A program made the position numbers and the translations under genes. Shown piece by piece: positions 1 to 33,702 of a stretch of DNA of 64,000 bases (position 1 is the stretch's first letter; every line of letters begins with the position of its first letter). The notes under the pieces are model-generated. The model ran no database searches. It saw only the letters and a list, made by a program, of their open reading frames with translations, and had not been told where the DNA came from. The stretch covers positions 14,565,501 to 14,629,500 of the forward strand of contig CM075765.1 of the NCBI GenBank assembly GCA_037974665.1. Direction: 5' to 3'. The stretch is from Ehretia macrophylla (Eukaryota > Streptophyta > Magnoliopsida > Boraginales > Ehretiaceae).

Positions 1-690
1 TAGCAATATAATATTATGAACAAAATTCAATAGTTATAAATTTAATTATTTGTGTGTATGCTCTACAAGCTGAAAGTCTTGCACTTTGTGAAGCCTACAT
101 GATGGTCAAGAATGAAAGCCTATCTCATGTTACTATTGGATTTGACTGCATGGAATTTGGTTAAAGGATTTCCATCTCCGTTTTTTTTAGGTTGGTTTAT
201 TGACTAAATCTCTTTCTCCCTAAGAACCAAATTATTAGGTTAGTCCACATTTGCCGGCTAATAAAATGGATTATTGATTGACTAGTTAAAAACGTGAGAG
301 TAAGTTCTCTTTTCCTTAATTGGATACTTAATACTTTTCGCTTTGTATTTAATAATATTGATATTGAGTGAGTTTTGACTTGTATAATAAAATCTTTTTT
401 TTTAATTTTAAAAAAATAATTATAAATTATTAATACAATTATAATGAATTAACGTACACGATTATAGTCGTGGCTGAGATAATTGACGTTTTGCAAGTTT
501 GGTACGTAGGCAAAGCCGCAAACAGAAAAATTTAAAAAGATGACGAAAAAGCACACACTCACTGTATGCTTTTATTGCAGGCAGGCGATGGAAGCTATGC
601 AGTCTCTCACGCGAATCAATTCCTTTGTATTCTATTCTTATGATTAATAATAATAAAATAATGCACATATTCTCCATTTCTCCTCATCAC
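1..690. other. AT-rich upstream region, no gene seen
   Basis: No coding sequence is supported here. The stretch is AT-rich with T and A runs near 391-430. The short open frames have no recognisable protein features. The last part is presumably promoter of the carrier gene that begins at 851. Confidence 0.6.
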
Positions 691-696
691 ATTCCC

Positions 697-705
697 CTAT
701 TTATA
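697..705 (+). promoter_or_regulatory. TATA-like box of the carrier gene
   Basis: A CTATTTATA motif lies about 150 bases before the ATG at 851. It is followed by a C/A-rich leader (roughly 725-850) typical of plant 5' UTRs. The start of transcription is inferred, not seen. Confidence 0.45.
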
Positions 706-850
706 CTCAGCCCTCAATCACCTTCATTTTTACACGCACAACACACACTTAACAACCACCATCACCTAACTCTTTGCTTTTTTGCTTTTTTGCTTTATTT
801 TTATTTTTATTTTTTTTAATACTTCAAAAAAATAAAAATATTCACAAAAA

Positions 851-1399
851 ATGCTTAATTTAGAGCATTGGTTGAAGAAATTAACTTCAATAGAATCACA
901 ACAACAAATTCAAGTATTTGCAAACAATGATTTGTTTTTGTTAAATCATATCGACTTCAACGGAGCCGGCGCCGGCGGATTATTTCTTGAATCTTCTGTT
1001 CCGGCATCGTTCGTGTCGTTAATATCTCCGCAAAATGTAAGCAATGCTTCGTGTAGTTCGCCGTCGTCTTTGTCGATCGACGGTGTTGGAGGTAGCGTTT
1101 GGTGTTCTTCGCGGAGGAGGAGGAGGGGGATCGGAGGGAGGTTTGCGTCGGTGACTCTTTCGATTAAAGACGAGGGGGAAGGGGAGGGGGAAGGGTTTAG
1201 GGAGGGTTTAGGGAGAAATGGGGAAAGGAATGGTGAAGAGAGTGAAAAGACGGCGTCTTTTGAGGAGTTGGAAAAGAAGGAAGAGAAAAGTGAGCTGAAG
1301 AAAAGTGGGAGACAAGATGCTTTGAACACTGCTAAGCACCTTTGGGCCGGGGCGGTTGCTGCCGCGGTTTCTAGGTTCAACACTAACTCTGAATTGGAA

Positions 1400-1442
<43 letters not shown>

Positions 1443-4400
1443 ACATTTGAGTTGTTAAAATATGCATTTACATGGTTAATATAATGTTCCATGTACTTGT
1501 TTGTGTATGTATTCGTGGTTTACAGGTGGATTGTTTATATTTTCGCGGGTAGATTATATGCGTATGGAAGTGTTGTCGTTGAAATATATGATTAAAATTG
1601 GTTTGATTGCTAGTGTAGTTGATTATGTAGTCCATTTAGTTATTCTAGTGCTTAGTAAGTTCATTTAGTCTTAACCGAGTATACAAAATAAATTGGGATT
1701 TTGATAATGTAGCTCTTTTAGTGGAATTATAGGAATCAAATGTGGAGTTGTTTCTTTTCAGTAAAATGTAGTACTAAGTCCCGTATCAGGTGTCCTCTTT
1801 TATTTTTGTTTTGGCCAAATGTGCCTGTTGTGGAGCAATTTTCATATTAAATTTGTTACATTTTTTAAACTGGAAGATAATATTCGAAATGTATTTCACT
1901 ATTTCCATAATAATTTTGAAAAAATAATGAGTGAAACAGTATGCAAAATTCTTAGAAATTCACTACTTTGACTCATAAGATAATGAGGATTCAATTTAGG
2001 ATGGAGGGAGTACTTCTTCATGCAACTCAGGTATTATAGGATGGAAAATGAGATTTGATTTTTAAGTTTAGCATCCTTGCCTTGATGATTTAATTCTGGA
2101 CTAGAAATTCATATTGACCCAACAACATGATCTGTTCAACTAGTGCTGGCTGCTGGGAACAGAGGCCCTAATGTTGACAATCTTGCCCATTCAAGTTATC
2201 TAATACAGAACATAACATTTGGATTTTCCTTTATTAGTACGATATTGTTGAAGAGAGTCATAAGTTATTTTGAGCACTTTCCCACTTGCTTAATTTGTAA
2301 GATCCTTCAATTTCTTTGATTTCCTTTTTTATTTTTATTTTGTTGGTTTTTGGAAGGGGGGTCTGGTGTGGATTGCGTGGTCATGTTTTGTCTCTCTTAA
2401 CTTGCACTTTCTACATTGTACCTCTCACAACATTCAATCAACGGAAGAAATTCAAGTCAAGAGTTATGTTACATGTACTTGCATACGAATATCAGATACT
2501 GGTGTGTAGTGTTGATTTGTTCTATGTGTAATGGAGAAGTTTTGAGGATGCAGAAAAATTAATAATATTTAAATGAGGACAAATAATTCTATGCAACATA
2601 GAGCATCCAAAAATACTCCACCCATTTGATGTAAATTTATGCCAAAATGAGCTTGGTAAAGACCCTCTATGTATGGTTAGGACTTGGGATATACATTTTA
2701 AGTTGTCTGTATTAGACAGGAAGTATCCCATACCCTTATCAGAATATCTAGCATCTGACTTGGATACTTCACCCTTTCTAGAAGGATCCTTGTGACATAG
2801 GCGCAGGAGAATAGTGCAATTGCTGAGCTTATGAACTTCTCAGCCTGTTTCACATTTGCTAGAACACAAAAAGGGTAGATGAGCAATAATTTAGCTGTTG
2901 TGTACTGGAAGAAGTAAAATTTCCTCCTTCAGTAACTTGGTTGCCTGCAAGGATGATGCTTCTCAAGTAATGATTCCTTGCAAGAGTTCTTCCACATATA
3001 AAATTTCTAATGCATGCTGATGTACACAACAATTCATAATGTTACTCCATCTATCCAGCAATATCTGCCCTGTATGATACGTGAGGGAGATCCAGTATCA
3101 GCATTATGACTTTTCTAGATAATGTTCACTTCAACTTCTTTGTCCTCGATGGTTTGATTGAAATCACACTCATTTTTTTGCCTCTCCATTCCCAACATTC
3201 AAATTTCCATCTTTCATAAAATACTTGAGTATATACATGTATAAAGAGGTTTATACATACCATACACCAACTCCTGAGGTCCTTAGTGAAACAGAGGAAA
3301 CTTGTTGGAGTAGCACAAGAGACACAAATGATAGAGGAAATAGGAATTGGATAATCACGAAAAGCACATTTATTGTTGAATATTCCTTTCAACAGTTACT
3401 GTTGAATGGAACCTAAAGTCGATATTTGCCAGTCTAGTTGAGCACGTACTCAGATAGAAAGAAAACAGCTCTGAATCTGTATAGACTTCTGCTGGCATTG
3501 ACTGCTGAATTTGCTTTTCATAAACTAGCATAAGTATCATATACTTATTCATTTTCACCTTTGCATCATATTCTATGGATTTTTCCTACTCCTGCATTGT
3601 TAATGTGCTAAAACTTTATTTAACCACTACATTTTCACCTTTGCATCTTATTTGGAATTTCATACTGTTTTATTGTTATTGTCCCAGAACCTTTATTGCA
3701 CCACTGGAGAGACTAAAGTTGGAATATATAGTTCGTGGTGAACAGAAAAATCTTGTGGAGCTTATCAAGACAATAGCTGCTTCTGAAGGGCTAAAAGGAT
3801 TTTGGAAAGGAAATTTTGTAAATATATTGCGTACAGCCCCATTTAAGGCTATCAATTTCTATGCTTATGATACATACAGAAATCAACTGCTCAGATTATC
3901 TGGTAATGAGGAGACAACAAATTTTGAAAGGTTCGTTGCCGGTGCTGCAGCTGGAATTACTGCTACTGTGCTTTGCATACCTATGGACACTGTGAGTTAT
4001 ACCTGAGAATTCTGTTTACTTTGTGCATTTAATGTCTCAGTGGGCATTTATTCTTTTCTGCTCACTTGATAATTCCAATTTTTGATTTTTACATTTTCAG
4101 CTTTTTACTAAATCTTTCTGTAACGACTCAAAAATTAAAATTTATTCTTGAGTAGTCAGCATATAGAAAAATTGTCAAGTCGCCTATAAAGCCTTTGAGC
4201 ATTGGGTACCTTGATAGTTCCTGTGAGTTGTAGTCCCTTCCATCTTATATGGCATGCAACAAGGGTCCTTACTTTTTAAAAAATGTAAAGTTTATCTCTT
4301 GTTCAAACAATCGTCTCGTTGATGACCATATACCTAGTGTTAGGCCCAATTGGTTTCCATTATAATCTTTTGGGATAAGGAACTCTTTTACCATCTTTTT

Positions 4401-6698
4401 CTTTATTTGATAGTAAATCTACATTTAAGTTGATTGCTTCCATTTATACATGTACACTGATTTTGCAGATTACTTGGTTGTCAAACATTTCTAGCATTCA
4501 TGTCTTCAAGTATGTTTAGAATTACTTTAAGTAGTCCGTTGTGTCGTATGCTGAAATGACAAATTTTTTCAGATCAGGACTGTAATGGTAGCGCCAGGAG
4601 GGGAAGCCTTGGGTGGTGTAATTGGTGTTTTCCGCCACATGATCCGAACAGAAGGATTCTTCTCCCTTTACAAGGGGCTAGTTCCCTCTATCATAAGCAT
4701 GGCACCATCAGGTGCAGTTTTCTATGGAGTGTATGATATACTGAAGTCAGCATATCTGCATTCACCAGAAGGGAGGAAACGGCTTGAATATATGAAACAA
4801 CAAGGTGATGAACTGAATGCTTTGGAACAACTAGAGTTGGGTCCCCTTAGAACATTGATATATGGGGCAATTGCTGGGGCTTGTACCGAAGCTGCTACAT
4901 ATCCATTTGAAGTTGTGAGAAGACAGCTTCAGATGCAGGTTCGGGCAACAAGGATGAGTACATTGGCAACCTGTATGAAGATTGTTGAGCAAGGTGGTGT
5001 ACCAGCACTTTATGCTGGATTAACTCCTAGCTTACTACAGGTATGGTATTTACTTCTACTTTCTGCTCCATGATAGAGGCTGGTAGGGTAACTGAGAATT
5101 AAAACTTTAGTGAGCAGCAGAATAAGCTGTTTGGCTATAAGAAAGAAAAGTTTGATGAGCATCACCTTCTGCTTTTAGCTTACAAAGGAGTTAGGGACTC
5201 AAGATAGACTGATTACGTGAGCTTTGGCTAAGAACATAGAACTCAAAATTGAGAAAGTTATTGCCTTGGTTATTTATAGTGGTAATAATGTAGCTATTTC
5301 CATCCTGACGTTCCTGATGAAGGAATGGTCGGAGTAAAGGGACTGAGGATCCTAGTTCCTACTCTGTATTGGTATAGAGCTTTATTTTATCCTTCTAGGC
5401 CATTTCGAAGTGAGATAACACCAATGGGAATCAGAAGAACATGAGTAAGCAAGCGTTTGATGAGCATCGCATAGTGGAGGACAAAAATTCATGCGAACCA
5501 TTCTCTCTGATGGTAGTGAGTAGGCACATAGATCACATTCGTGAGTGGTCAATTTACTGTTCAATTTTTTGCAATTTGATTGATAATTTGACACCATGGA
5601 TTGGACCTAGTCGGATGAGTGTTATTTGAAGTGATATGCATCTCTCTAAGACTTGGTGAAATCTGAAAAGAGACTCTCCAGATACTTAAAAAGGGCAAAA
5701 TAAGTACGGAGTGGCTTTTGTTGATTGGAAACAAAAATTCTCTAATGCTCATTAAGAACCTACTCCGAAATTAGCAGCGCCTAAATCCATTATAATGAAG
5801 TCTTGTAATCCCTCTATCCCTTCTATAAAATTCCTCTCTGTGCCCTACAAACTTCTTTTGTGTGAGGTTCCGTCAGGTACTGAAAATTTTGGTAGTCTGA
5901 TGTTGCTTTTGCTGCTATTTTGCTACATTTTTGTCTATGACCTTATGTTTGGCCAACGTTCAAGCAAGTCTTATAAAGGAAAATAAGCAGATATGTATTA
6001 TGGTAAGATATCTATTACTTTTCAAAAAGTAAAATTATAATCGGTTGACTTTCTACAGATCTATATTGATGAGCCAATAATTGTATTTTCTTATGCAAAC
6101 CCACTTGAAGTTATTCGTTCTTCTCTTGTTGCTTACTACAATTGAGAGGAGCTTTAGTGGAATAGAATTACAATAGAGCAATGTAGCTCATGCAGCCGAA
6201 AAAATGAAGTTAGTTCTCATTCACCATTTGAGTTCCAGCTTTTGCAGTCTTGTCATATAGGCACACTGCAGCAACTCTATGCATCATCTCAGCTTTGTAT
6301 ATTTGTACCATATTGGAGAAACCAATACAGTACAGATACAGAGCCCGTCACTTGGATCCACAACTATATTTGTGTACAGATATTGAGATGATGTTGGAAT
6401 TCTAACTGCCTTCGCCTTTGTATTCAGAGGATCTTTCTTTTACCATCACATTTTTTGTATTTGATTGTCACTGGTATGCTTTGGTTGCACATGATTTCCA
6501 TGCATCTTCTTTCCAATTTTACATACACAACTTTTTGGTCAATGCAGAACTTTTCCTCGTTAATTGAAGTCAGTGCTCATATATGCTATTCTATCCCAAT
6601 TTGAGATGTTATTGTTTTCTTATTTACAGGTTCTTCCATCAGCCGCCATAAGTTATTTTGTCTACGAGTTCATGAAGATAGTTCTCAAAGTGGAGTAA
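851..6698 (+). CDS. BTL3: Mitochondrial adenine-nucleotide-type carrier, BTL3-like (4 exons)
   Basis: Exons are 851-1374, 3688-3991, 4573-5040 and 6630-6698; all introns are GT..AG and the joined frame gives 454 aa. The protein is a three-repeat SLC25 carrier, expected to span an organelle inner membrane with six helices and move nucleotide-like substrates. The signature PX[D/E]XX[K/R] is seen three times: PLERLK (residues 180-185), PMDTIR (273-278) and PFEVVR (387-392). The first ~160 residues are a non-conserved extension with a Glu/Gly-rich stretch (EGEGEGEGF). From memory, the best family match is Arabidopsis BTL3 (At5g64970), a relative of Brittle1, about 428 aa. The exon 1 frame stays open into a (TA)n repeat, but conservation of the VSR/TFIAPLERLK junction fixes the donor at 1375. 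It lies tail to tail with CDKC;2. Exact substrate and organelle are not shown by the sequence. Confidence 0.93.
1402..1440. repeat. (TA)n microsatellite in carrier intron 1
   Basis: About 19 TA units lie 27 bases after the exon 1 donor of the carrier gene. It makes a false Tyr-Ile coding extension on both strands. Confidence 0.95.
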
Positions 6699-9055
6699 GC
6701 AGGACATCCAACCCTTTCAAATAATAGGCTGGTGAGACTCAAATGAGTCGATGCCGACTGTTGGAGTGCACTCTCTTAAAAATATACTTGATAAAGATTT
6801 CTGTGGCTTTCTTTTGGATAGTTCGAACAAGAACATTGAACTTATACATCATTTTCCAGTGACAGCTTCAAGCTTCAAAATAGTTCCTCTTAATCCTTCC
6901 GCCATCCCCTTGCAATCTTTAGGTGAAAAGGCGCAAAGGTATCACAACTGCACATGTTCAGGTTTATATGTAGCTGCACATCCTACTTGCCTGTTGTAAC
7001 CTGTAGCAATGCAGAAGAGGATGTCCCCTGCATGAAAGCCTTTATGTTCACGACTCTTGCATAAGAATGAAAATGTCGCGTTTCTTTCTTTCAGTTTATC
7101 GCTCTGTGTTTAAGCTGATTTTGGATAGATCTCCTGAGAAAGATGTTATCACACACAGTTGAATACAAAGTTCACGCTAACTTATGTGTTGTTGGGCCCT
7201 TTACCTTCTTTTTTGGCATAGACCGGGGATTCCTTTAGATGGTCTTTTTTCTCAAGTCAGGACCTTAGGCTATGGCGCCTGGTTTGGTCCTATACTTGTG
7301 CTAGCTTTTCGGGACCTGTGTTCGTGATCGGGCGTGTGGAGACTGGCATTTCCGTGGACATCAGCATCTTGAGATTAGCATCAAAAGGTTTATATTCGGT
7401 TTTATTAGCTCGAATGTGTGTATTTAGAAGATATTAATGTGTAATTCTCGACTCGAGTTTGGAGATGGGGAAGCTGGGAATTAGAGTGCTTTTAAGACTT
7501 TTTGGTAATGCACGAATGATGAGGCTTAAACCGGGTGATTCGGATGATACAGAGTTATGATGAAATGATTTAGACAATTGAATATGAAGATTAAATAACT
7601 GCATCATCACTTCATCATCATCGAATTCCCTAATGATGTATCCGTATGCGGAACAGAATCTTCATTCCAGCTTTTCAATCTCATTCCTTTTTTTGGTGTA
7701 GCCAAAATCCTTGGAATGGCCATTTTTTAGGCCACCTCCAAATGTTAAATAAATAACATGAGCGTATCAATGAGAATAGATATTCCTATAAAGTTGGGAA
7801 AAAATTAATATTGTAGTTAAGATTGAATGGGTTCAGAGATTGAATATTTCTGGGTTTGGATTGCACTAAAACACAAATGGAATGAGAAAATTATTCTCAA
7901 TAAAATTTGAATATAGGGGGTTTGGTTTGAGAAAGCTTCATCTCAAATTTGAATAATTTTAGCCATGAATTTTTGGATCTTCAATTTCCATAGCAATCTC
8001 TCTCTTTTCTTGTCTTTTCTTTTCATAAAGATACAAACTGAAATTGAGAGTATATTCTCAATAAAAAGAATTTAAAACCAATCTACGAATGACAGATTTG
8101 GATTGAATCTCATAGAAAAAATCCTTTATTCATAAGAGCAAAAGCTAAATGTTTGCATTAGTCTCCTTGAAAAATTATGATAGGACCATACTTCTCCATT
8201 AATAAAATCTTTAATCATTTAAAAAATATGATGAAGTAGTAAGACGACACATGACAACTGAATTGTGCCTTTGCTTCAAATGGCAACATGACGAATTTTG
8301 ATTGGCATGAATGCATTTTGGTGATAATTTAAATTCCGATTAGCTAGACCAACTCAGATCATGGCCTCTTTGTCAAGAAACTATTTGTAAATTTCTTGTA
8401 ACTTATTGGCAGCATTTAGAACTATCCCATTGGTTCGGGGAATATAAACAATAAAGCCAAAAATTTAATTAATTTTATCAATGATTTGATAATTATGAGT
8501 AATTTGATGGTATCGATTTTGGTCCAGGCCTCAATATCCACTTTTTGTGATTACTGTCCTTTCAGTGTCGTACGATATATTTACTCTCCCGCTCATTACT
8601 TGTCCTCCTAGAGAAAGATAAAAAGGGTGAAACATTCCTTAGTATGGTTATTGTATATCATAAGGCTCTTTGGTTTGTTACCCCTAGTCCTATTCCTGGC
8701 AAGCCAAATCAGTCCACTCCACCCCCACCCCCACCCCACTCCCACCCCACTAAACTCTGCACTAAGTAATGCCAGAATCACATGCAAAATACTAATTTCT
8801 ACACACCCTTTTATGGCTTTTCCGGTTCCAGAGAACATATACAAAGATCTAAAATGTCAAAATCAAATTTATATGCTTTCATTGACAGAGAGCAAAAGAA
8901 ACAACAACAAAAAATGACTATTTATAAGTACAAAATCCTTCGCTTGGCACTGGAAACCAAGCCACTGAATAGTACCACCATGATGGAATTTATCGTCAAT
9001 CAAACACAATGAGGCTGAAATTGCATGGAGGAACCATGTCGGGACCAATCCTAAT
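6699..9055. other. 3' UTR of the carrier and intergenic DNA
   Basis: The first few hundred bases after the stop at 6696-6698 are likely 3' UTR. The rest has no supported gene. It contains a C-rich stretch near 8713-8750 and AT-rich sequence. Open frames at 6751-6999 and 8608-9012 show no protein features. Confidence 0.6.
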
Positions 9056-9069
9056 TTCAGAACGCAAGC

Positions 9070-9567
9070 TCAAATGGAGATTGGGTATATTAAGATGAAT
9101 ATTGACAGAGGCTCTAAAGGGAACCCATGAACTTGCTGGGGCAGGAAGCTTGTTCAAAAACACCATGGGGGATTTGGGTGGCAAGGTTCACCAAGAATCT
9201 CGGCAGCCACAAATAATTGAGGATTTATAGGCTCATTGTTGAGACTGATTTACAAATGGTGGTTAAACTTATTCAAAGCAAGACTATGAATCATAGCCCA
9301 TTGAGAATGATGGTTGAAGACTGTCAACAGATATTTAAAGAATATGCTGACTATCATATCAACTTATCCATATTTATTGTGAAGCAAACCGTTGTGCGAA
9401 CTGACTTACTAACATCAGACTTCAACTTTCACTTGGCACGCACAATGTGGAGAGTTTGCCACAGCAGCTTCAAGTGTTATTAAAAAGGTTAGAAGGGGAA
9501 AAACTTCCCTTAAAACAGTTGTTCTGTAATTGGCTTTGTCTCCTTCTAACCCAAAAAAAAAAAAAAA
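9070..9567 (+). pseudogene. LINE remnant: RNase H domain end plus poly(A) tail
   Basis: Translated pieces in shifting frames match the RNase H domain found at the end of many plant non-LTR retrotransposon proteins. KMNIDRGSKGNP lies near 9093 and AGAGSLFKNTMGDLGGK near 9138 in another frame; LIVETDLQMVVKLI lies near 9229. The frame changes and stops show it is dead. A 15-base A run at 9553-9567 ends the block, as expected for a LINE 3' tail. I found no clear target-site duplication. It lies just downstream of the CDKC;2 3' end and on the opposite strand. Confidence 0.65.
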
Positions 9568-9996
9568 GACTGACTAGTCATGTGTAGACAACAATTTGCT
9601 GCCTCTCACAGATTTTGCTTCCTTTTATGTTCATAATAATAATAATATATCAGCAAGTTAGTGGTGATAACATCCCTAACTCTTATAGATATGAAAATGC
9701 AGCAAAAATATAAACTGCCAAAACATGATCAAAAGAAGAATCTGAATTTTGTTATCGTCATTCTAAATGAGAAATCGGCATCGGCAGCCTAAGCCAACAA
9801 AACTTTTACATGCCTAACAAAAGAATAACATCCTTAAATAATGTTACCTCAATCAAAACAACAGCTATACATGTTCAAGACAGAATTTCCTCTTTCGAGT
9901 AGCCCTTACTTAAATGGTAAACTCTAGCTGCATATGTTTAATGCAGGTTGAATATTTAAATTCATATCCTCTTGCATGTTACACAGGTCCAAACTA

Positions 9997-29933
<19,937 letters not shown>

Positions 29934-30017
29934 CTCCTCAGCCCCCTCCTCTTCTTTCTCTTTCTATCTATGTGTGGATTAGAGAAAGAGACAGAGGTGA
30001 GAGAAAGTAACAAGGTT

Positions 30018-30018
30018 T

Positions 30019-30056
<38 letters not shown>

Positions 30057-30072
30057 AAGAGAGAGAGAGAGT
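30018..30072. repeat. (GT)n(GA)n microsatellite in the CDKC2 leader
   Basis: A GT run followed by a GA run lies 85-140 bases upstream of the CDKC2 ATG (29933). On the sense strand it reads as TC and AC runs, within the likely 5' UTR. Confidence 0.9.
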
Positions 30073-30254
30073 TGGTGTGGGGTTGAAGGAGAGAAGGCGG
30101 CCACCAGGAATCTTTTGTTTAAGTTTGCAAGTGTTGGAGCAGGACTTTGCTTAGACTACAAAAAGAAATAAGTGTGCTTAATGGGGTTGTTTTGTTATTT
30201 AGTGGTAAAATGGGGTCGTTTTGTTATTTTATGAATAATATGGGATCATCTTCT

Positions 30255-30262
30255 TATTTATA
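30255..30262 (-). promoter_or_regulatory. Candidate TATA box of CDKC2
   Basis: TATAAATA on the minus strand, about 320 bases before the ATG. It implies a long leader that would include the microsatellite; unproven. Confidence 0.35.
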
Positions 30263-32406
30263 GAAAAAATAGGGTTCTTAAGTTGAAAGTGTTATGTCAT
30301 GTGTGGTGATACCCCTCGGGAAAAAAAAAATAAAACAAAACAACGTCAGCCTCAATGTACAAGGTTTCCGCAATTGTATGATTTGAGAGGTATAGTTTTA
30401 TCCGTATAGTTAGAGAGATTATTTCTAAGACTTGAATCAACGTAAATTTAACAATAAATTTTTGATCATCATAATAAATACAATTTTTAAAAAGTAAAAA
30501 GTGGAAGAATAAAATTAACTGGGTATTGGTACTATCCTCAATTACTTGTAATTTTTGTAGAATTCTAACCAAATTTGGTAAAAGGTGCTCCAAAGGCTAC
30601 CATATCATGCTTACCGTTGATGGCATATTCTCGTAGTATCTAAATCAATCTTAGCAGAACAAGAGATAGTCTGCATACTTAGGAAGATAGATTTTTCTTA
30701 GTAAAAATACAATTATTTAGAAACTTTTCTTATGTGCAATATTTCTCACTTAAAAGTCATGTCTTATATCTTATGTTAACATGTGAATTAGAAAATATAG
30801 GATAGTTAACATATAATTCTTAGCTCTTCTTATAACATTTTTTCGTATATTGTTAAATTGTAATTTAATTAAAACAATTTGTAACGAATAGAGAGTAGTA
30901 AATCAAAAGGTCCAAATAAAGTCTCAAAAATACCTTTCTCCAAAGTCGTCGAGGAATATTTTGAAACGTCAACCTCGATTAGTAGTAACAAGGAGTTCTA
31001 ATATAGTGAATCATTCGGTAGTAATCCTAGCTACCACCGACTTGACTTTCGAACTTATAGCATCGTACACAAGCAATGTGTGGCTGGAAGCTATGAGGGG
31101 TAAAATGGGAAGCTCATGCTAGCACGCGAGTATTCTTGCAATTTACCGTGAAATATTATTTGGGCACATGTATAGAATAATACAGTGTTTGGAAGCACTT
31201 GTACTATATAATTCATTTAATTTATAAATTAAATATATGAATATTTGTATTTATAAATGAATTCTCTTATTTGAAAGTGTAATTTGCAACACGTGTGAAA
31301 TTATAATTAAAAATTATATTATACTCAAACACCCCTTATTTATTCTATTTGAATTAGTAAAATGTAGAAATGATAAATAAGAGGGTAATTTTGTCCTCAA
31401 AATATAGGAACTAACTTAAAAAATATGAATTTGTAAATTCCACCCTTGAGCAAGGATTTGGGTAAGGATTAAATATTGGATTTCCACTTTTTTAAAGCGT
31501 TGCTTCCAAACATAAAAAATTAAATTTACAAATGAATTCTGCAAAAAATTGTGGAATTCATTTGTACCCAAACAGTCTATAAATGAGCAAAAATAATTGA
31601 AAGTCAAGCAGTTTAATGTTACGGTAATTTGAAAATCATATCCCTAAAATGCAATAATTACCTCAAATTTAGTCAAGTATGTGTTCTTTTATTTCCTTGA
31701 AACCAAGATTGACCCCAAAAGAAACAAGGGAAGTAGAGAAAAAAAAATACCAGGAGTAAAGAAATATAGATAATATCATAGTATAATGAAGGTTGAGATT
31801 TTTACATTGAATGATTATTTACCTCAAACAATAATATTAATTATCAGAACCTATCATGTATCATAATTGAAAGTGATTAATTTTCCTTGATAATGGTGTG
31901 CATCTTTGTCTCACTACTTGCAATAAATAAAGAGAAACTAAATGCAAGTGGATTGACTTAAACATCAATTTCAAAGGCGACAACATGAAGCATGAAAATA
32001 GAACCAGCCAAATCGAGGGTATGAAGGAGAATTCGTCTTCCAGCCATCAGGGCATCAATCTCATGCTCGTGCATGTGCGCTTTTAGTTCTGTCAATCCCT
32101 GCTAGAGCATTCTCAACTACTCATTTTCATCACCCTAATTTTTTATTATTTTTTAGCTCCTATTTCCTTATCTTCTTTTATACATATTTAAAACCCCATA
32201 TAACAGTCCTCTGCACCATAATAAAGGCGCTAAATTAAAGTCCTTATCATCATCTTCATCAGTAATCATGTTAGATACTGAAGATTGCAGCAAATATGAA
32301 AATCATAGTCCAATTGTACTAATTCTAACTTATTTATGGTTTGAATTAGTATTTTAGTGATGTTAAGGCAAATATACTTAAGAGGGGAGTACGGGGGGAG
32401 GGGGGG
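30263..32406. other. Intergenic DNA, no gene seen
   Basis: AT-rich sequence with no supported coding region. It lies between the divergent CDKC2 and CAMTA promoters. A G-rich tract (32391-32406) directly precedes the element described next. Confidence 0.6.
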
Positions 32407-33702
32407 TGTTGAATTAAGTATTTAACTAATGACTCCTGATTAAAAATTTCAATATAAACAATTTATCGTAGCAAGCAAATTATCAAACACGTAGAGTGCA
32501 CAAAAATGAAAGCAAATAAATAAAAGGGATAGAAGACGAACACAAGAATTTAACGTGGTTTGCTAATCTACATCCACTACCCATGGTTACCTTCCCCTTA
32601 GGATTTTCACTAGTTTCACTAGTAGTACCTCTTCACAAGTAGGTGAAGCACAAACCAATAATACAAGTTATCTTGAGTGCCCAAGAGTAGTACAAGTCTC
32701 TTTACTCGTTTGAATCTACAAATAATATTTTTTACTCTCTCTATACTATGAATCTCTCAAAACTATATATCTAGAGTGTTTATCTCACAATAAGAATGAA
32801 ATAAAAGTTGAGTACAAGATCTATCTTCGAGAGTAGATGAATACAATTTAATGCACTTCTTGAATGCTCAATGATTTGTGTAAGCAATGTGTTTTTTATG
32901 ATCTAAAAGTTTTGGAACAATTGCTTGTAGTTGGAAGAGGTATTTTTTGAAATGGAGGTGTTTGAAAATATATATAAAAAAATTATCAACGGATATATAA
33001 CGACTATATTTTCAAACATAGCGATCCGGTCGAGTGACTCGACCGGGTCACTCGTCCGGGTATCACTAACAAGAATCCGGTTGAGTAGATCTGATCGAGT
33101 TACTCACTCGGATATCACTGAACAAGATCTAGTTGAGTGGATCCGGTCGACTTATGTTAGTCTTATGTTGCCGCTAACAACTTACTCGACCGAATCATCC
33201 ATTTTTAGCATGAAGTCTAGTCGTGATGATCCGAAACGATTTTCCTGAAAAGTAACAATCTTGGAATATTTTGGAATCAAGTTTTGAAATAAGTTTTCAA
33301 CCTTTTAAACATCCAAAACACTTTAAAAATCCAAAATAATAAAATTAACATGGATTTTGCAAAATGGTTTTTGAGCTTTAAAATGAATTCAAAGGCAAAC
33401 CACAATTATAAAACCGGTACTCCTTATGTCGCCAATTCTCCTCTTATGACTCCCTCTTCATCTTCCACAATCTTCATGGATATTAACTATTTGAAGCTTC
33501 AACAGATCTTCACCAATCATAGCCACTTCAAACTTGATATGCATTTGATAAGCACGAGCTAGCCACTTCTTTATGCGTGAGTAACACTCAAGTATTTTTA
33601 AATCTATGACTAATCTCAAATATATATGACACAAGCAAGCACAATTAGTCATTAGATAGTCATTAATTAAAATTTAATTATCATCAAAATATGATATTAA
33701 CA
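32407..33702. mobile_element. Possible solo LTR or non-autonomous element
   Basis: The block starts TGTTGAATTA after a polypurine tract (32391-32406) and ends ATATTAACA, the TG..CA, inverted-end form of an LTR. The flanks GGGG/CCCC also continue the inverted symmetry, so a DNA element with short terminal inverted repeats is possible. No 5-bp duplication is seen. The only long open frame (32931-33248) covers the internal GATCCGGT-type repeat and is not a known protein. Confidence 0.35.
33023..33154. repeat. Tandem repeat of ~52 bp, about 2.5 copies
   Basis: Units at 33023-33073 and 33074-33126 and a partial at 33127-33154 share CCGGT(C/T)GAGT, CACTCG and ATATCACT..AACAAG. GC content is higher than the surroundings. 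Confidence 0.7.

Noticed and set aside
1208..1492. Tyr-Ile repeat protein frames on both strands
   Set aside because: They come from the (TA)n microsatellite in intron 1 and from the opposite strand of BTL3 exon 1.
31178..31585. hAT-like MITE with TGTTTGG ends
   Set aside because: The ends agree over only about seven bases and the arms do not pair further; too weak to annotate.
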